DNA of 64,000 nucleotides from Aliirhizobium smilacinae (lineage in GTDB: Bacteria > Pseudomonadota > Alphaproteobacteria > Rhizobiales > Rhizobiaceae). Below, in pieces: positions 42,577 to 50,971 of the stretch. The stretch spans positions 38,733-102,732 of the forward strand of contig NZ_VDMN01000010.1 of the NCBI RefSeq assembly GCF_006335145.1. The letters are read 5' to 3'. A model generated the notes under the pieces. That model searched no databases. It was given only the letters and a program-made list of their open reading frames with translations, and was not told where the DNA came from. Numbering within the stretch: the first letter of the stretch is position 1; every line of letters starts with the position of its first letter. The position numbers and the translations under genes were made by a program.

Positions 42577-43025
42577 GCTTGACCATTGAGGATGCACGTG
42601 GCTCGCCTCGTTTCCATGCAATCAAAGCCCGGATCAGCGTTTCACCATCGGTGCGATCGGTTTTAGCCCGCCGATGCCGGCGCGGCACTGCAATCGATGC
42701 TGCTTCTACAATGTGGCTCTCGATCCAGGCTTCCCCACTCAGGACCCGCCCTAACCAGAAGCCATCAAGCCCCGGCCTCTTGGATCACTACCAATGGATA
42801 AAGCATATTCGTTCGACGTTTTGCCTTCTCGCGAAGCATTGCAAAACATGCAAATAAGCCGGCGAGATCACCTCCATTGATGGTGTGGCGGGACATCTTT
42901 TCGCGACAAGGTGATAGAGCTGTCACCAGCCAGGTTGACTTGCTCAGTTCCAACGAGACGAAAATTGCGCCACGATCGACGAGAGTAGCGGTCTGCGCTT
43001 GAGATTGATCTGCTGTTATCGGCAT
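42577..43025 (-). pseudogene. IS110-family transposase remnant, frameshifted and truncated
   Basis: On the minus strand, ATG at 43025 follows GGAGG. The product reads FVSLELSKSTWLVTALSP, then MSRHTINGGDLAGLFACF and VVIQEAG, the IS110 N-terminal domain. A one-base insertion in the C run at 42770-42773 shifts the frame; homology continues in another frame as LDGFWLGRVL, then HRRAKTDRTDGETLIRALIAWKRGEPR. It stops at the IS1595 boundary near 42577. The C-terminal catalytic part is missing and is not found beyond the IS1595 element. Confidence 0.8.
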
Positions 43026-43222
43026 GGTTGGCCTCCAGAGAATTTTCTAGCGACCTCACCCTGCCACGGTGCTGGCCGCTACTCACCCCTGATGGGATCT
43101 TAAGGCCTGAACCTTCTCGACACCTATTGAGGAAACAGTCTGTCGTGATCCAATGGTTAGCGGTCCCCAAAACTTCAAACTCGTTCCAGTCAAATTCCTA
43201 ACCGTGCGCGAGATTCTTTAGA

Positions 43223-43234
43223 TGGAACGTTTCA
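43223..43234. promoter_or_regulatory. LacI-family operator-like site 1
   Basis: TGGAACGTTTCA differs at one position from the palindrome TGAAACGTTTCA, a common LacI-family operator pattern with central CG. A LacI regulator gene lies in the same cluster at 54417. Confidence 0.6.
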
Positions 43235-43375
43235 TAACAGGCGATTTTGCGACGCATATATTTTGCTGCATTCGCGAATAATATTGAGTTCCGAAGTTTT
43301 GAAACTTGCATAATATCTTGATATGTATGGAATAAATAGGGCGACGCATGTGAAGATTTCCTGGACAAAATTTTA

Positions 43376-43387
43376 TGAAACGTTTTA
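43376..43387. promoter_or_regulatory. LacI-family operator-like site 2
   Basis: TGAAACGTTTTA differs at one position from TGAAACGTTTCA. It is 153 bases centre to centre from site 1, with the probable promoter between or near them, suggesting looping or dual-site repression. Confidence 0.6.
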
Positions 43388-43514
43388 TTGACGTATGTTT
43401 CTGTCGCGGATATCGTTTGTCCTGCGAGCGCAAGATGCCAGCGACTTGGGAGTGGTTGCTGGAAGTCAAAGAGTGAGGATCTGCGCTGTCGCCGTCTTTG
43501 GGAGGAGATTGATA

Positions 43515-44687
43515 ATGTCGTTTCGCTTGGGCCGCCTTTTGGGCGGGACTGCCTTTGTTTCACTGATTCTAGCCAGCGCCTCATCGGCGTGCGAGCTGAA
43601 GATCGGATCACCTTCGGTCCTGTCCGGACCGGCCGCCCAGTGGGGCATTGCCCTTCGAGGAGCCGTCGAGTTCGCCGCAAAGGAGGCGACCGAGGAAAAG
43701 CTGATCACTATAGATGGAGAAGCCTGCACCGTCAGCACCAGCGTGATCGATTCGAAATACACCGCGGAAGGCGCCGCGTCGGCTATGAACCAACTTGCAG
43801 CGCAGGGCATCAAAGTGATCGTCGGAGGCGTAGGCTCGCCTGAAGTGACGGGCCTGAAACCGGTCGCAACGCGCAATCGCATGGTCGCGATGGTCAACAG
43901 TTTTGCAAAGAACTCGATTGGCCCGCAATGGCCGAATGTTTTCCACATTGGGCCCGGACCTTCCGGCTGGGCGGGGCCGATCATCGATGCGGGCCGCGAG
44001 CGCTTCAAGTTCGACAGCGTGGCGATCGTAGCGCCGAACGATCAGGGCGGCACCGATGTTGCCGGGGTAAACGGTGACATCTTCAAGGAGAAGGGCGTTA
44101 ACGTCACCCAGGAATATTACCAGCGCGGAACAACCAATTTTGCGCCGATCGTTACCCGCGTGATGAATGCCAATCCCGGTGCGCTCGATCTTGCCTCTTC
44201 GCCTGCGGGCGATGCAGGGATTATCGTAAAGCAGCTCCGTCAAGCTGGATTTGAGGGGCCGATTTTCCGCCTCGGCGGGCCGGGCTTTGACGAGATCGCC
44301 CGTGTTGCAGGCGGCGTCGATGTGCTGAAAGATTTTCTCTGGTACGAGCCGATCTACATGGACGAGAACATGAAGGCTCTCGAGGAAAAATACCAGAAGC
44401 TGATGGGATCGCCACGGCCGGAAAACAGTGATTTCTTCCGTTGGACATTTGCTGCCCGTATGATGATCAAGGCCGTCGCTGCGGCCGGGACCGTCGACGA
44501 TCCTCGAAAGATTGCCGACGCCATGCGGGCCCTGCCGGTTGAGGATGCAAACATCGGCAAGGGGCATTGGATCGGCCAATCCTTCTTCGGCATCAATCAG
44601 GAAATGTCATACCCGTTCGCCATCGGCATCGTTCAGAATGGCCAGAAACAGCCCTACCTGCGCGCGGAAGCGGTCAGCGAAAAATAA
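43515..44687 (+). CDS. Branched-chain-amino-acid-type ABC transporter substrate-binding protein (LivK-like)
   Basis: A 390-residue periplasmic binding protein. A signal peptide (hydrophobic core VSLILASASSA, cleavage near residue 24) is followed by the Peripla_BP_6 pattern IGSPSVLSGPAAQWG and GVGSPEVTGLKPVA. ATG at 43515 follows GGAGGAGA; the frame is open back to 43395 but without support. It delivers a ligand to the LivH/LivM permease. In this context the ligand is probably a carboxylic acid rather than an amino acid (inference). Confidence 0.9.
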   Translation: MSFRLGRLLGGTAFVSLILASASSACELKIGSPSVLSGPAAQWGIALRGAVEFAAKEATEEKLITIDGEACTVSTSVIDSKYTAEGAASAMNQLAAQGIKVIVGGVGSPEVTGLKPVATRNRMVAMVNSFAKNSIGPQWPNVFHIGPGPSGWAGPIIDAGRERFKFDSVAIVAPNDQGGTDVAGVNGDIFKEKGVNVTQEYYQRGTTNFAPIVTRVMNANPGALDLASSPAGDAGIIVKQLRQAGFEGPIFRLGGPGFDEIARVAGGVDVLKDFLWYEPIYMDENMKALEEKYQKLMGSPRPENSDFFRWTFAARMMIKAVAAAGTVDDPRKIADAMRALPVEDANIGKGHWIGQSFFGINQEMSYPFAIGIVQNGQKQPYLRAEAVSEK

Positions 44688-44698
44688 GGGACAGTGTT

Positions 44699-45565
44699 AT
44701 GGAAGGTTTCATCACGACGGGGCTGATCGGCATCAGCCTCGGGTCGCAATATACCCTGCTCGCACTCGGGTTCACGCTGATTTTCGGTATCCTCGGCGTG
44801 GTGAACTTCGCCCATGGCGGCTTCTACGTAATGGGCGGTTACGTCGCCTATTATTGCACCTCGACGCTCGGCATGCCCTATGCCGTGGCAGTGCTTGTTG
44901 CACTGGCCGCCACCGCCATTCTTGGCTGGCTGTTCGAAGCGATTGTGCTCGAAAGGGTGATCGACGATCACCAGGCGACGCTGATGGTCACCATGGGATT
45001 CTACCTTGTGATGGCGACCACGATCCTGATGATATTTGGAGCGGAATCTCCCCAGTTCTCCTTCCCTGTATCCGGTGTCTGGCGCATGGGAGGGGTGTAT
45101 TTCCCCTATGCGAACATGATTGTCCTCGCCGCATGCCTGGTCGCGATCGCGCTGGTCTATTGGTTGGTTTACCGCACCAATATCGGCCGCGGCATGCGCG
45201 CAATGGCTGAAGACCGCGCCGTTGCAAGCGCCCTCGGCATGCGCACCAAGGCATTGTTTCCCTTCGCCTTCGCTCTGGCGACAGGTTTGGCCGGAGTGAC
45301 CGGTGCGCTGGTGACGCCCATCCTGTCGCTCGCACCACATGTGGGTGATGCAACGCTCGCCTATTCGTTCCTAACAGTCATCCTCGGCGGACTAGGCAGT
45401 GTCTCCGGTGCGACCGTAGCCGCCTTCATCGTCGGTCTGATCGAAGCCTATGCCGCGGTCTATCTTGGCGGGTCCAAGGGCGCGCTCACGCTGTTCGCCC
45501 TCGTCATGGTCATCCTCGTGGTGCGCCCGCGGGGTCTCTTCGGTCGGGAGGTTCGCCGCTCATGA
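44699..45565 (+). CDS. ABC transporter permease, LivH type
   Basis: A 288-residue membrane protein with about 8 segments. It has the LivH pattern GSQYTLLALGFTLIFGILGVV, with NFAHGGFYVMGGYVA near residues 38-52. ATG at 44699 suits the family; the frame is open further upstream inside the previous gene. Its stop overlaps the next start by four bases. Confidence 0.93.
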   Translation: MEGFITTGLIGISLGSQYTLLALGFTLIFGILGVVNFAHGGFYVMGGYVAYYCTSTLGMPYAVAVLVALAATAILGWLFEAIVLERVIDDHQATLMVTMGFYLVMATTILMIFGAESPQFSFPVSGVWRMGGVYFPYANMIVLAACLVAIALVYWLVYRTNIGRGMRAMAEDRAVASALGMRTKALFPFAFALATGLAGVTGALVTPILSLAPHVGDATLAYSFLTVILGGLGSVSGATVAAFIVGLIEAYAAVYLGGSKGALTLFALVMVILVVRPRGLFGREVRRS

Positions 45566-46617
45566 CCAGCACCGCCACCTCCACGGCCGTAGCATCCGAC
45601 AAGCGTCAGCCCTTCTTCAGTATCCCCGACTGGCTCTCGCTCGGCATCGTTGCATTGTCTTTCGCTGTCCCTTTCGTCAGCACCAATCCGCATATCTTGT
45701 CACAGAGCAACCTCATCCTGATCGCTGCGACAGCCGCACTCGGCGTCTATATCATGCAGCGGCTCGACCTGATGAGCTTTGCCGTGCCCGCCTTCATGGC
45801 GATCGGAGGCTATACGGTCGCGGTGCTCAGCCTACGGCTCGGCATCACGGACATCTTCATACTGTCTGCCTCCGCCTTCATCGTTCCGGCGCTCTGCGCC
45901 ATCCCGCTCGGCTCATTGATCTTGCGGCTCAAGGGGGTCTACTTCGTCCTCGTGACTTTTGTGCTCACGGAGATCGTCCAGCTTCTGCTGTTCGAAGCAG
46001 AACCGCTGACGGGCGGCGCCAACGGGCTCGTGGGAATGCCTGCGGTCACCTTCTTCGGCATGGAGTTGTGGGACAACTCGCTTGTTCTCGTCACCACCTG
46101 CGGGCTCGCCTTCACCGGCTTCCTCATCACTGCGGTCTTCACGCGCTGGTATCGCTACGAATTCGCGGCGATCGAAACGAATGACGTGCTTGCAGAGAGC
46201 CTGGGGCTCGCCGCCTGGAAATACAAGGCAATGGCTTTCACCGTAGCCGCGGGTGTGTCGGGTTTTGCGGGTTTTGCGCTGGTCAACATGCTCCTGACCG
46301 CTCACCCAACCTCTTTTGCGCCGATGTCGTCGGTCACATACATCACCTACACGATCGTCGGCGGCAAGCGGACCATTCTCGGCACCCTGGTGGGCGCGAT
46401 CGTGCTGGTGTCCGCGACCGATTATTTCGCCCTGTCCGGCGAGATGTCACCGGGTCTTTTCGGCTTCCTGATCATTGTCGTGACACTCGTCGCCCGAGGC
46501 GGTCTCGTCGGCATCGCGATCTCCACCTACCAGAAGCTGGCGAACAGGCAGTCGAAGGACATGGCGGGTCTCTCGACGGAGCGGACGGCGAACCTTGCAA
46601 CTGGGGAGAAGGGCTAA
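45562..46617 (+). CDS. ABC transporter permease, LivM type
   Basis: A 351-residue membrane protein with about 8-10 segments, pairing with the LivH-type permease. The pattern GVYIMQRLDLMSFAVPAFMAIGGY (about 60-83, read as two overlapping parts) and the cytoplasmic loop AIETNDVLAESLGL are typical of LivM. It has an extended polar C-terminal tail. The stop overlaps the next start (TAATG). Confidence 0.92.
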   Translation: MTSTATSTAVASDKRQPFFSIPDWLSLGIVALSFAVPFVSTNPHILSQSNLILIAATAALGVYIMQRLDLMSFAVPAFMAIGGYTVAVLSLRLGITDIFILSASAFIVPALCAIPLGSLILRLKGVYFVLVTFVLTEIVQLLLFEAEPLTGGANGLVGMPAVTFFGMELWDNSLVLVTTCGLAFTGFLITAVFTRWYRYEFAAIETNDVLAESLGLAAWKYKAMAFTVAAGVSGFAGFALVNMLLTAHPTSFAPMSSVTYITYTIVGGKRTILGTLVGAIVLVSATDYFALSGEMSPGLFGFLIIVVTLVARGGLVGIAISTYQKLANRQSKDMAGLSTERTANLATGEKG

Positions 46618-47387
46618 TGAGTTTCGAAAATCCCTCAACCGGTGCGCTGAAGGCGGACCATATTTCTAAGGCATTTGGTGGTCTCAAAGTTTTCAATGAC
46701 GTGAGCTTCACCTTGCAGCCGGGTGGCCTTCTTGGTGTGATCGGACCGAATGGCGCGGGCAAGACCACGATGATCAACATCATCTCGGGTCGGCTGAGAC
46801 TGAGTTCCGGCGAGGTCACGCTCGGGGGGACTCGCGTCGATGGCCGGCCGGTCTACGAAAATACAAGCCGCGGTCTGGTGCGCAGTTTCCAGCAGACGGC
46901 GACCTTCCACGGCTACACGATCGAGGACAATCTTCTGTCGGCCCTGCGTTTTTCAAAAAGCGACCTTTCGATCCTGGAACGGCTGATGCCGCTTCTCGAT
47001 CAGTTCGGCCTGAAGGCAAACTGGGGCCGGAACGCGGAAATTCTGCCCTACGGTCTTCAGAAGATGCTCGGGCTGACCATGGCCCTGGCGGCTCGCCCGA
47101 AGATGCTGCTGCTCGACGAACCGGCCGCAGGGCTCGAGAAGTCCGAGCGCGATAATATCGATACCTATGTGCGGTTCGCCCGCGAGGAGTTCGGCTGCGG
47201 AGTGCTTCTGGTTGAACATGACATGGAGCTTATCAAACGGCTCTGCCCGTCGATCATCGTTCTCGACGGCGGGCGGCTGATTGCCGAAGGCGCGCCAGCC
47301 GAAGTGCTCTCCTATCCCCATGTCATCAATGCCTATCTAGGCGGCGCCGACGAAAACGAGGAGGACGCCGATGCTCAGCATTCGTGA
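46617..47387 (+). CDS. ABC transporter ATP-binding protein, LivG type
   Basis: A 256-residue ATPase: Walker A GPNGAGKTT (about 44-52), Walker B MLLLDEPAAGLE (about 160) and switch His in VEHDMELI (about 200). The signature region reads LPYGLQKML rather than LSGGQ-like; a divergent signature is common in LivG-like proteins, but this one is stronger than usual. It overlaps the LivF-type gene by 17 bases. Confidence 0.92.
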   Translation: MSFENPSTGALKADHISKAFGGLKVFNDVSFTLQPGGLLGVIGPNGAGKTTMINIISGRLRLSSGEVTLGGTRVDGRPVYENTSRGLVRSFQQTATFHGYTIEDNLLSALRFSKSDLSILERLMPLLDQFGLKANWGRNAEILPYGLQKMLGLTMALAARPKMLLLDEPAAGLEKSERDNIDTYVRFAREEFGCGVLLVEHDMELIKRLCPSIIVLDGGRLIAEGAPAEVLSYPHVINAYLGGADENEEDADAQHS

Positions 47388-48063
47388 CCTGCATGTGACC
47401 TATGGCGGCACCCGAGCTCTCGCCGGTGTCGATATCGACGTCGAGCCGGGGCAGACGGTTCTGCTGATCGGGGCAAATGGCGCTGGAAAATCCAGCCTGA
47501 TCAATGCTGTCATCGGCCTGGTCCGTTCTGCTCGTGGTCAAGTCAGTTTCAACGGACGTGATATCAGCGGGCTCTCCAGCGATGCCCGCGCACGTCTCGG
47601 CATCGGCTACTCTCCGGAAGGAAGGCGGGTATTTCCGTCGATGACGGTGAAGGACAATGTCCTGTCCGGTGCCGGATCGCTAGGTGCTCGCGGCCAGGCG
47701 CGGGCATGGGACAGGCTAGTCGCAAGTTTTCCCTTTCTCGGCGAACGTCAGGCACAGGCGGCGGGAGAGCTGTCCGGAGGGCAGCAGCAGCTTGTGGCGA
47801 TCTCGCGTGCCATGTGCGGCGGACCGAAACTGCTTCTGCTCGACGAACCGTTTCTCGGCCTTGCCCCGGTCTGGATTCAGCAGATTTCCGTCGCCGTGCG
47901 TCAGATGCAGGAAGACGGGATTGCAGTGCTGATGACTGAGCAGATGGCACGGCCGGCACTCAAGCTTGCGCATAGCGGACATATCATGCGCGGCGGTCTG
48001 ATCCGCCGCTCCGGAACAACCAGCGAAATAAAAGGAGCGGCTTTGGCGGAGGAATACCTTTGA
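47371..48063 (+). CDS. ABC transporter ATP-binding protein, LivF type
   Basis: A 230-residue ATPase: Walker A GANGAGKSS (about 33-41), signature LSGGQQQL (about 133), Walker B LLLLDEPFLGLAP (about 152). The switch position reads TEQMARPAL where LivF proteins usually have VEQ. It completes the five-part importer. The stop is followed closely by the CoA-transferase gene, so transport and activation of the substrate are co-transcribed. Confidence 0.92.
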   Translation: MLSIRDLHVTYGGTRALAGVDIDVEPGQTVLLIGANGAGKSSLINAVIGLVRSARGQVSFNGRDISGLSSDARARLGIGYSPEGRRVFPSMTVKDNVLSGAGSLGARGQARAWDRLVASFPFLGERQAQAAGELSGGQQQLVAISRAMCGGPKLLLLDEPFLGLAPVWIQQISVAVRQMQEDGIAVLMTEQMARPALKLAHSGHIMRGGLIRRSGTTSEIKGAALAEEYL

Positions 48064-48101
48064 GCCGATGGACCGTACCAAGTTTCGATAGGAGACGTAT
48101 T

Positions 48102-49235
48102 TTGGGTAACTCAGCACCACTTCACGGTCTGACCGTCCTGGAACTGGGACATAGTGTGGCAGCGCCTTTCGCTGGTCTCATCCTCGCCGATCTCGGCGCG
48201 CGCGTTATCAAGATCGAGAACCCTATGACCGGTGATTATGCGCGGGGATGGGGGCCTCCATTCCATAAGGAAGACGCCACCGTCTTCCATGCGCTCAACC
48301 GCGGCAAGGAAAGTATTACGCTCGATTTTTCCGATCCGGGGCAGCTTGCCGTGCTCAAACGCTTGATGCTGGATGCTGATGCCGTAATCCAGAATCTGCG
48401 TCCGGGCCTGCTGAAGAAATTCGGCGTCGATTTCGAGGATGTCCGCACGCAGTCGCCCGGTCTTATCTGGTGCGATATCGGCGCCTTCGGAAAGACCGGC
48501 CCGCTGTCCTCCAAGCTTGGTTACGACCCGTTGGCACAGGCCTCCACGGGCATCATGTCGGTGACTGGTGAGGTGAACCGGCCACCGGTGCGCGTCGGCG
48601 TGTCCCTAGTCGATATGGGATCGGGCATGTGGGCGGTGATCGGCATGCTGTCGGCACTGTTCGAGCGCACAAAAAGCAACAAGGGCGCACATATCGCCAC
48701 ATCCCTGTTTGAAACCGGGCTCTCTTGGATGACCATGCCGCTCGCGGCTCATGCGGTCTCTGGAGAGGTCCGCAAGCCCTACGGCTCCGGTCTGGCCGAG
48801 ATCGTACCCTACCAGGCTTTTGAAGCGAGCGATGGCTGGGTGATGATCGCCGCCGGCAATGACAAGCTGTTCAAGAAACTCTGCCAGGGGCTGCCGGGCC
48901 TCGACGCGCTTGGTAGCGATCCGCGCTTCTCCCTTAATCGCGACCGGGTGACGCGTCGCCACGAACTTCTCCCGCAGATCGAGGCAGCCATCGCTGTCAT
49001 GACCGTTGCCGAAGTCGGTGCGGCACTCGACGGTGTCGGCGTTCCCAATTGCCCGCTTTTGACCATCGACAAGGTCTGGACCCATCCGCAGACGGAGGCG
49101 GTAGGCATTCTGACCGAGGCGGACGGCTACAAATGGGTTGGCATGCCCTTCACTATTGATGACGCACGGCCGACCTCTGGCGGTATTGCGCCTGCGCTTG
49201 GTGCCCATAACGAGACGATAAGGCAGGAATGCTGA
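48102..49235 (+). CDS. CaiB/BaiF family (class III) CoA transferase
   Basis: A 377-residue class III CoA transferase that would move CoA onto the imported acid. ADLGARVIKIENP is near 30-43 and the probable catalytic Asp lies in VSLVDMGSG (about 168-176). TTG at 48102 follows AGGAGACGTATT; a TTG at 48060 overlaps the LivF stop and has no ribosome-binding site. It is the first metabolic gene of the cluster. The co-substrate is not visible. Confidence 0.88.
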   Translation: MGNSAPLHGLTVLELGHSVAAPFAGLILADLGARVIKIENPMTGDYARGWGPPFHKEDATVFHALNRGKESITLDFSDPGQLAVLKRLMLDADAVIQNLRPGLLKKFGVDFEDVRTQSPGLIWCDIGAFGKTGPLSSKLGYDPLAQASTGIMSVTGEVNRPPVRVGVSLVDMGSGMWAVIGMLSALFERTKSNKGAHIATSLFETGLSWMTMPLAAHAVSGEVRKPYGSGLAEIVPYQAFEASDGWVMIAAGNDKLFKKLCQGLPGLDALGSDPRFSLNRDRVTRRHELLPQIEAAIAVMTVAEVGAALDGVGVPNCPLLTIDKVWTHPQTEAVGILTEADGYKWVGMPFTIDDARPTSGGIAPALGAHNETIRQEC

Positions 49236-50029
49236 TGGACCGCTCCTATGAAACGCTGGCGCTTGAGCGCGTAGATGATCATGTTCTCGTCATCAGGCTG
49301 AACCGGCCGCAGGCTGCCAATGCGATGAATACCCGCATGGGCGAAGAGCTGATGGATCTGTTCGAGGGCTTTCAGGTGGATATCGAGGGGCTGCGCGCTC
49401 TCGTTCTAACAGGTACCGGCGAAAAGACCTTCTGTGCCGGTGGCGACCTGAAAGAGCGCAACGGCATGACCGACGAGCAATGGCTGCGCCAGCACGCCAT
49501 GTTTGAACGGATGCTGCGGGCGATTATCGGCTGCCCGCTTCCGCTCATCGGTGCGATCAATGGTGCCGCCTATGGCGGAGGTTGTGAGATTACCGCCGCG
49601 CTTGACTTTGCCTATGCCTCGGACAATGCGCGCTTCGCGCTGACCGAAGTGACGCTCGGTATCATGCCGGGTGCAGGCGGTACGCAAAACCTGCCGCGTG
49701 CGGTGGGCGAGCGTCGCGCCAAGGAAATCATCCTCACTGGTCTGCCGTTCACTGCAGCAGAGGCCTGCGATTGGGGCCTGATCAACCGCGTGCTGCCACA
49801 GGCAGAACTTATGGATGCCACGCTTGCGACCGCGCGAAGGATCGCGGGCAATGCACCGATTTCGGTGCGGCAGGCCAAGCACTCCATTCATCGCGGGCTG
49901 CAGATGTCGCTTGCCGATGGCCTGGCCTTTGAAATCGAATGCTATAACCGCATGGTCTCGACCGAAGACCGGTACGAAGGCGTTCGGGCCTTCAATGAAA
50001 AGCGCCGCCCGGCGTTTCGGGGAGTATGA
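49235..50029 (+). CDS. Enoyl-CoA hydratase/isomerase family protein
   Basis: A 264-residue crotonase. The oxyanion-hole motifs FCAGGDLKE (about 65-73) and GAAYGGGCEI (about 108-117) are present, and acidic residues occur in LTEVTLGIMPGAGGTQ (about 136) and RRAKEII, fitting a hydratase. ATG at 49235 overlaps the previous stop as TGATG with AGGA upstream; ATG 49229 is the alternative. It would hydrate an unsaturated acyl-CoA made by the acyl-CoA dehydrogenase at 50968. Confidence 0.9.
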   Translation: MDRSYETLALERVDDHVLVIRLNRPQAANAMNTRMGEELMDLFEGFQVDIEGLRALVLTGTGEKTFCAGGDLKERNGMTDEQWLRQHAMFERMLRAIIGCPLPLIGAINGAAYGGGCEITAALDFAYASDNARFALTEVTLGIMPGAGGTQNLPRAVGERRAKEIILTGLPFTAAEACDWGLINRVLPQAELMDATLATARRIAGNAPISVRQAKHSIHRGLQMSLADGLAFEIECYNRMVSTEDRYEGVRAFNEKRRPAFRGV

Positions 50030-50032
50030 ACG

Positions 50033-50971
50033 ATGGTCGAGCACGTCAACCTGCGTGAAGTCGGGCTGCGCGACGGTATCCAGATGGCCAAGCGCTTTGT
50101 CGATACAGAGCACAAGCTTGAATGGGCGCTGCGGCTGAAAAAGGCAGGCGTTCGCGAAATCGAGCTGACATCCTTCGTGCCGCCGAAGATCGTGCCGCAA
50201 TTCGCAGATGCAGATGCACTGGCGACGCATCTGCCTCAACTCTCGGGAACAGTGCCTTCGGCGCTGGTTCCCAATCTGAAAGGGGCGGAGCGGGCGCTTG
50301 CTGCCGGCTTCCGGCATATCAACTACGTGCTGTCGATCTCAGAGGCGCACAGTCAGGCGAATGTCCGACGCTCGACGGATGAAGCGATTGCAGAATTCGA
50401 GCGTATCGTGGCGCTGAAGCAGACAGACGCGGGGCGTGGCATGGTGCTCGGCGTCGGCCTTGCCACAAGCTTCGGCTGCACGCTGCAGGGCAAAGTCTCG
50501 CCTGACCGGGTCTTCGAGGTTGCCCGTAAGGTTGCGGACGGTGGTGCGGACGAATTGATCGTCGCCGACACGGTCGGTTACGGCAATCCGGCTCAGGTGA
50601 CGATGCTTCTGCCTACGATTATCGAGATTGCTGCCGGCCGCCGGGTTCTCTGCCATTTCCACGATACGCGTGGACTTGGCCTCGCCAATGTCGCGGCAGC
50701 GCTGGAGACGGGCGTGAGAGCTTTCGATACGTCGCTTGCCGGGCTCGGAGGATGCCCTTTTGCGCCCGGTGCTACGGGTAACATCAATACCGAAGATACG
50801 GCCTTCATGCTGGAAAGCATGGGTTTTTCGACGGGCGTGGATATCGGCGCGCTGCTTGAACTGCGCCTCGATGTAGAGACATGGCTCGGCAGCGAGGAGC
50901 GTTATAGCGGCGCCATCGCACGCGCCGGCCTTCCGAAGACATTTCAGTTGCAAGGTGAGACTGCGATATGA
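50033..50971 (+). CDS. Hydroxymethylglutaryl-CoA lyase family protein
   Basis: A 312-residue TIM-barrel lyase of the HMG-CoA lyase type: REVGLRDGIQ (about 8-17), metal-site HFHDTRGLGLANV (about 205-217) and active-site loop GLGGCPFAPGATGNINTED (about 237-255). It would cleave a 3-hydroxy-3-methyl-acyl-CoA-like intermediate to an acyl-CoA or ketone plus acetyl-CoA-like unit. It may act on HMG-CoA or a related tertiary alcohol. It overlaps the acyl-CoA dehydrogenase gene by four bases. Confidence 0.9.
   Translation: MVEHVNLREVGLRDGIQMAKRFVDTEHKLEWALRLKKAGVREIELTSFVPPKIVPQFADADALATHLPQLSGTVPSALVPNLKGAERALAAGFRHINYVLSISEAHSQANVRRSTDEAIAEFERIVALKQTDAGRGMVLGVGLATSFGCTLQGKVSPDRVFEVARKVADGGADELIVADTVGYGNPAQVTMLLPTIIEIAAGRRVLCHFHDTRGLGLANVAAALETGVRAFDTSLAGLGGCPFAPGATGNINTEDTAFMLESMGFSTGVDIGALLELRLDVETWLGSEERYSGAIARAGLPKTFQLQGETAI

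Larger units (their letters stand above)
43026..43514. other. Regulatory region before the LIV-type operon
   Basis: An AT-rich stretch beginning with IS110 end sequence. It holds two LacI-type operator-like sequences (43223-43234 and 43376-43387) and a dyad AAGTTT-TG-AAACTT (43294-43307). TTGAAA at 43299-43304 could be a weak -35. Ribosome-binding site GGAGGAGA lies before the ATG at 43515. Confidence 0.5.
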
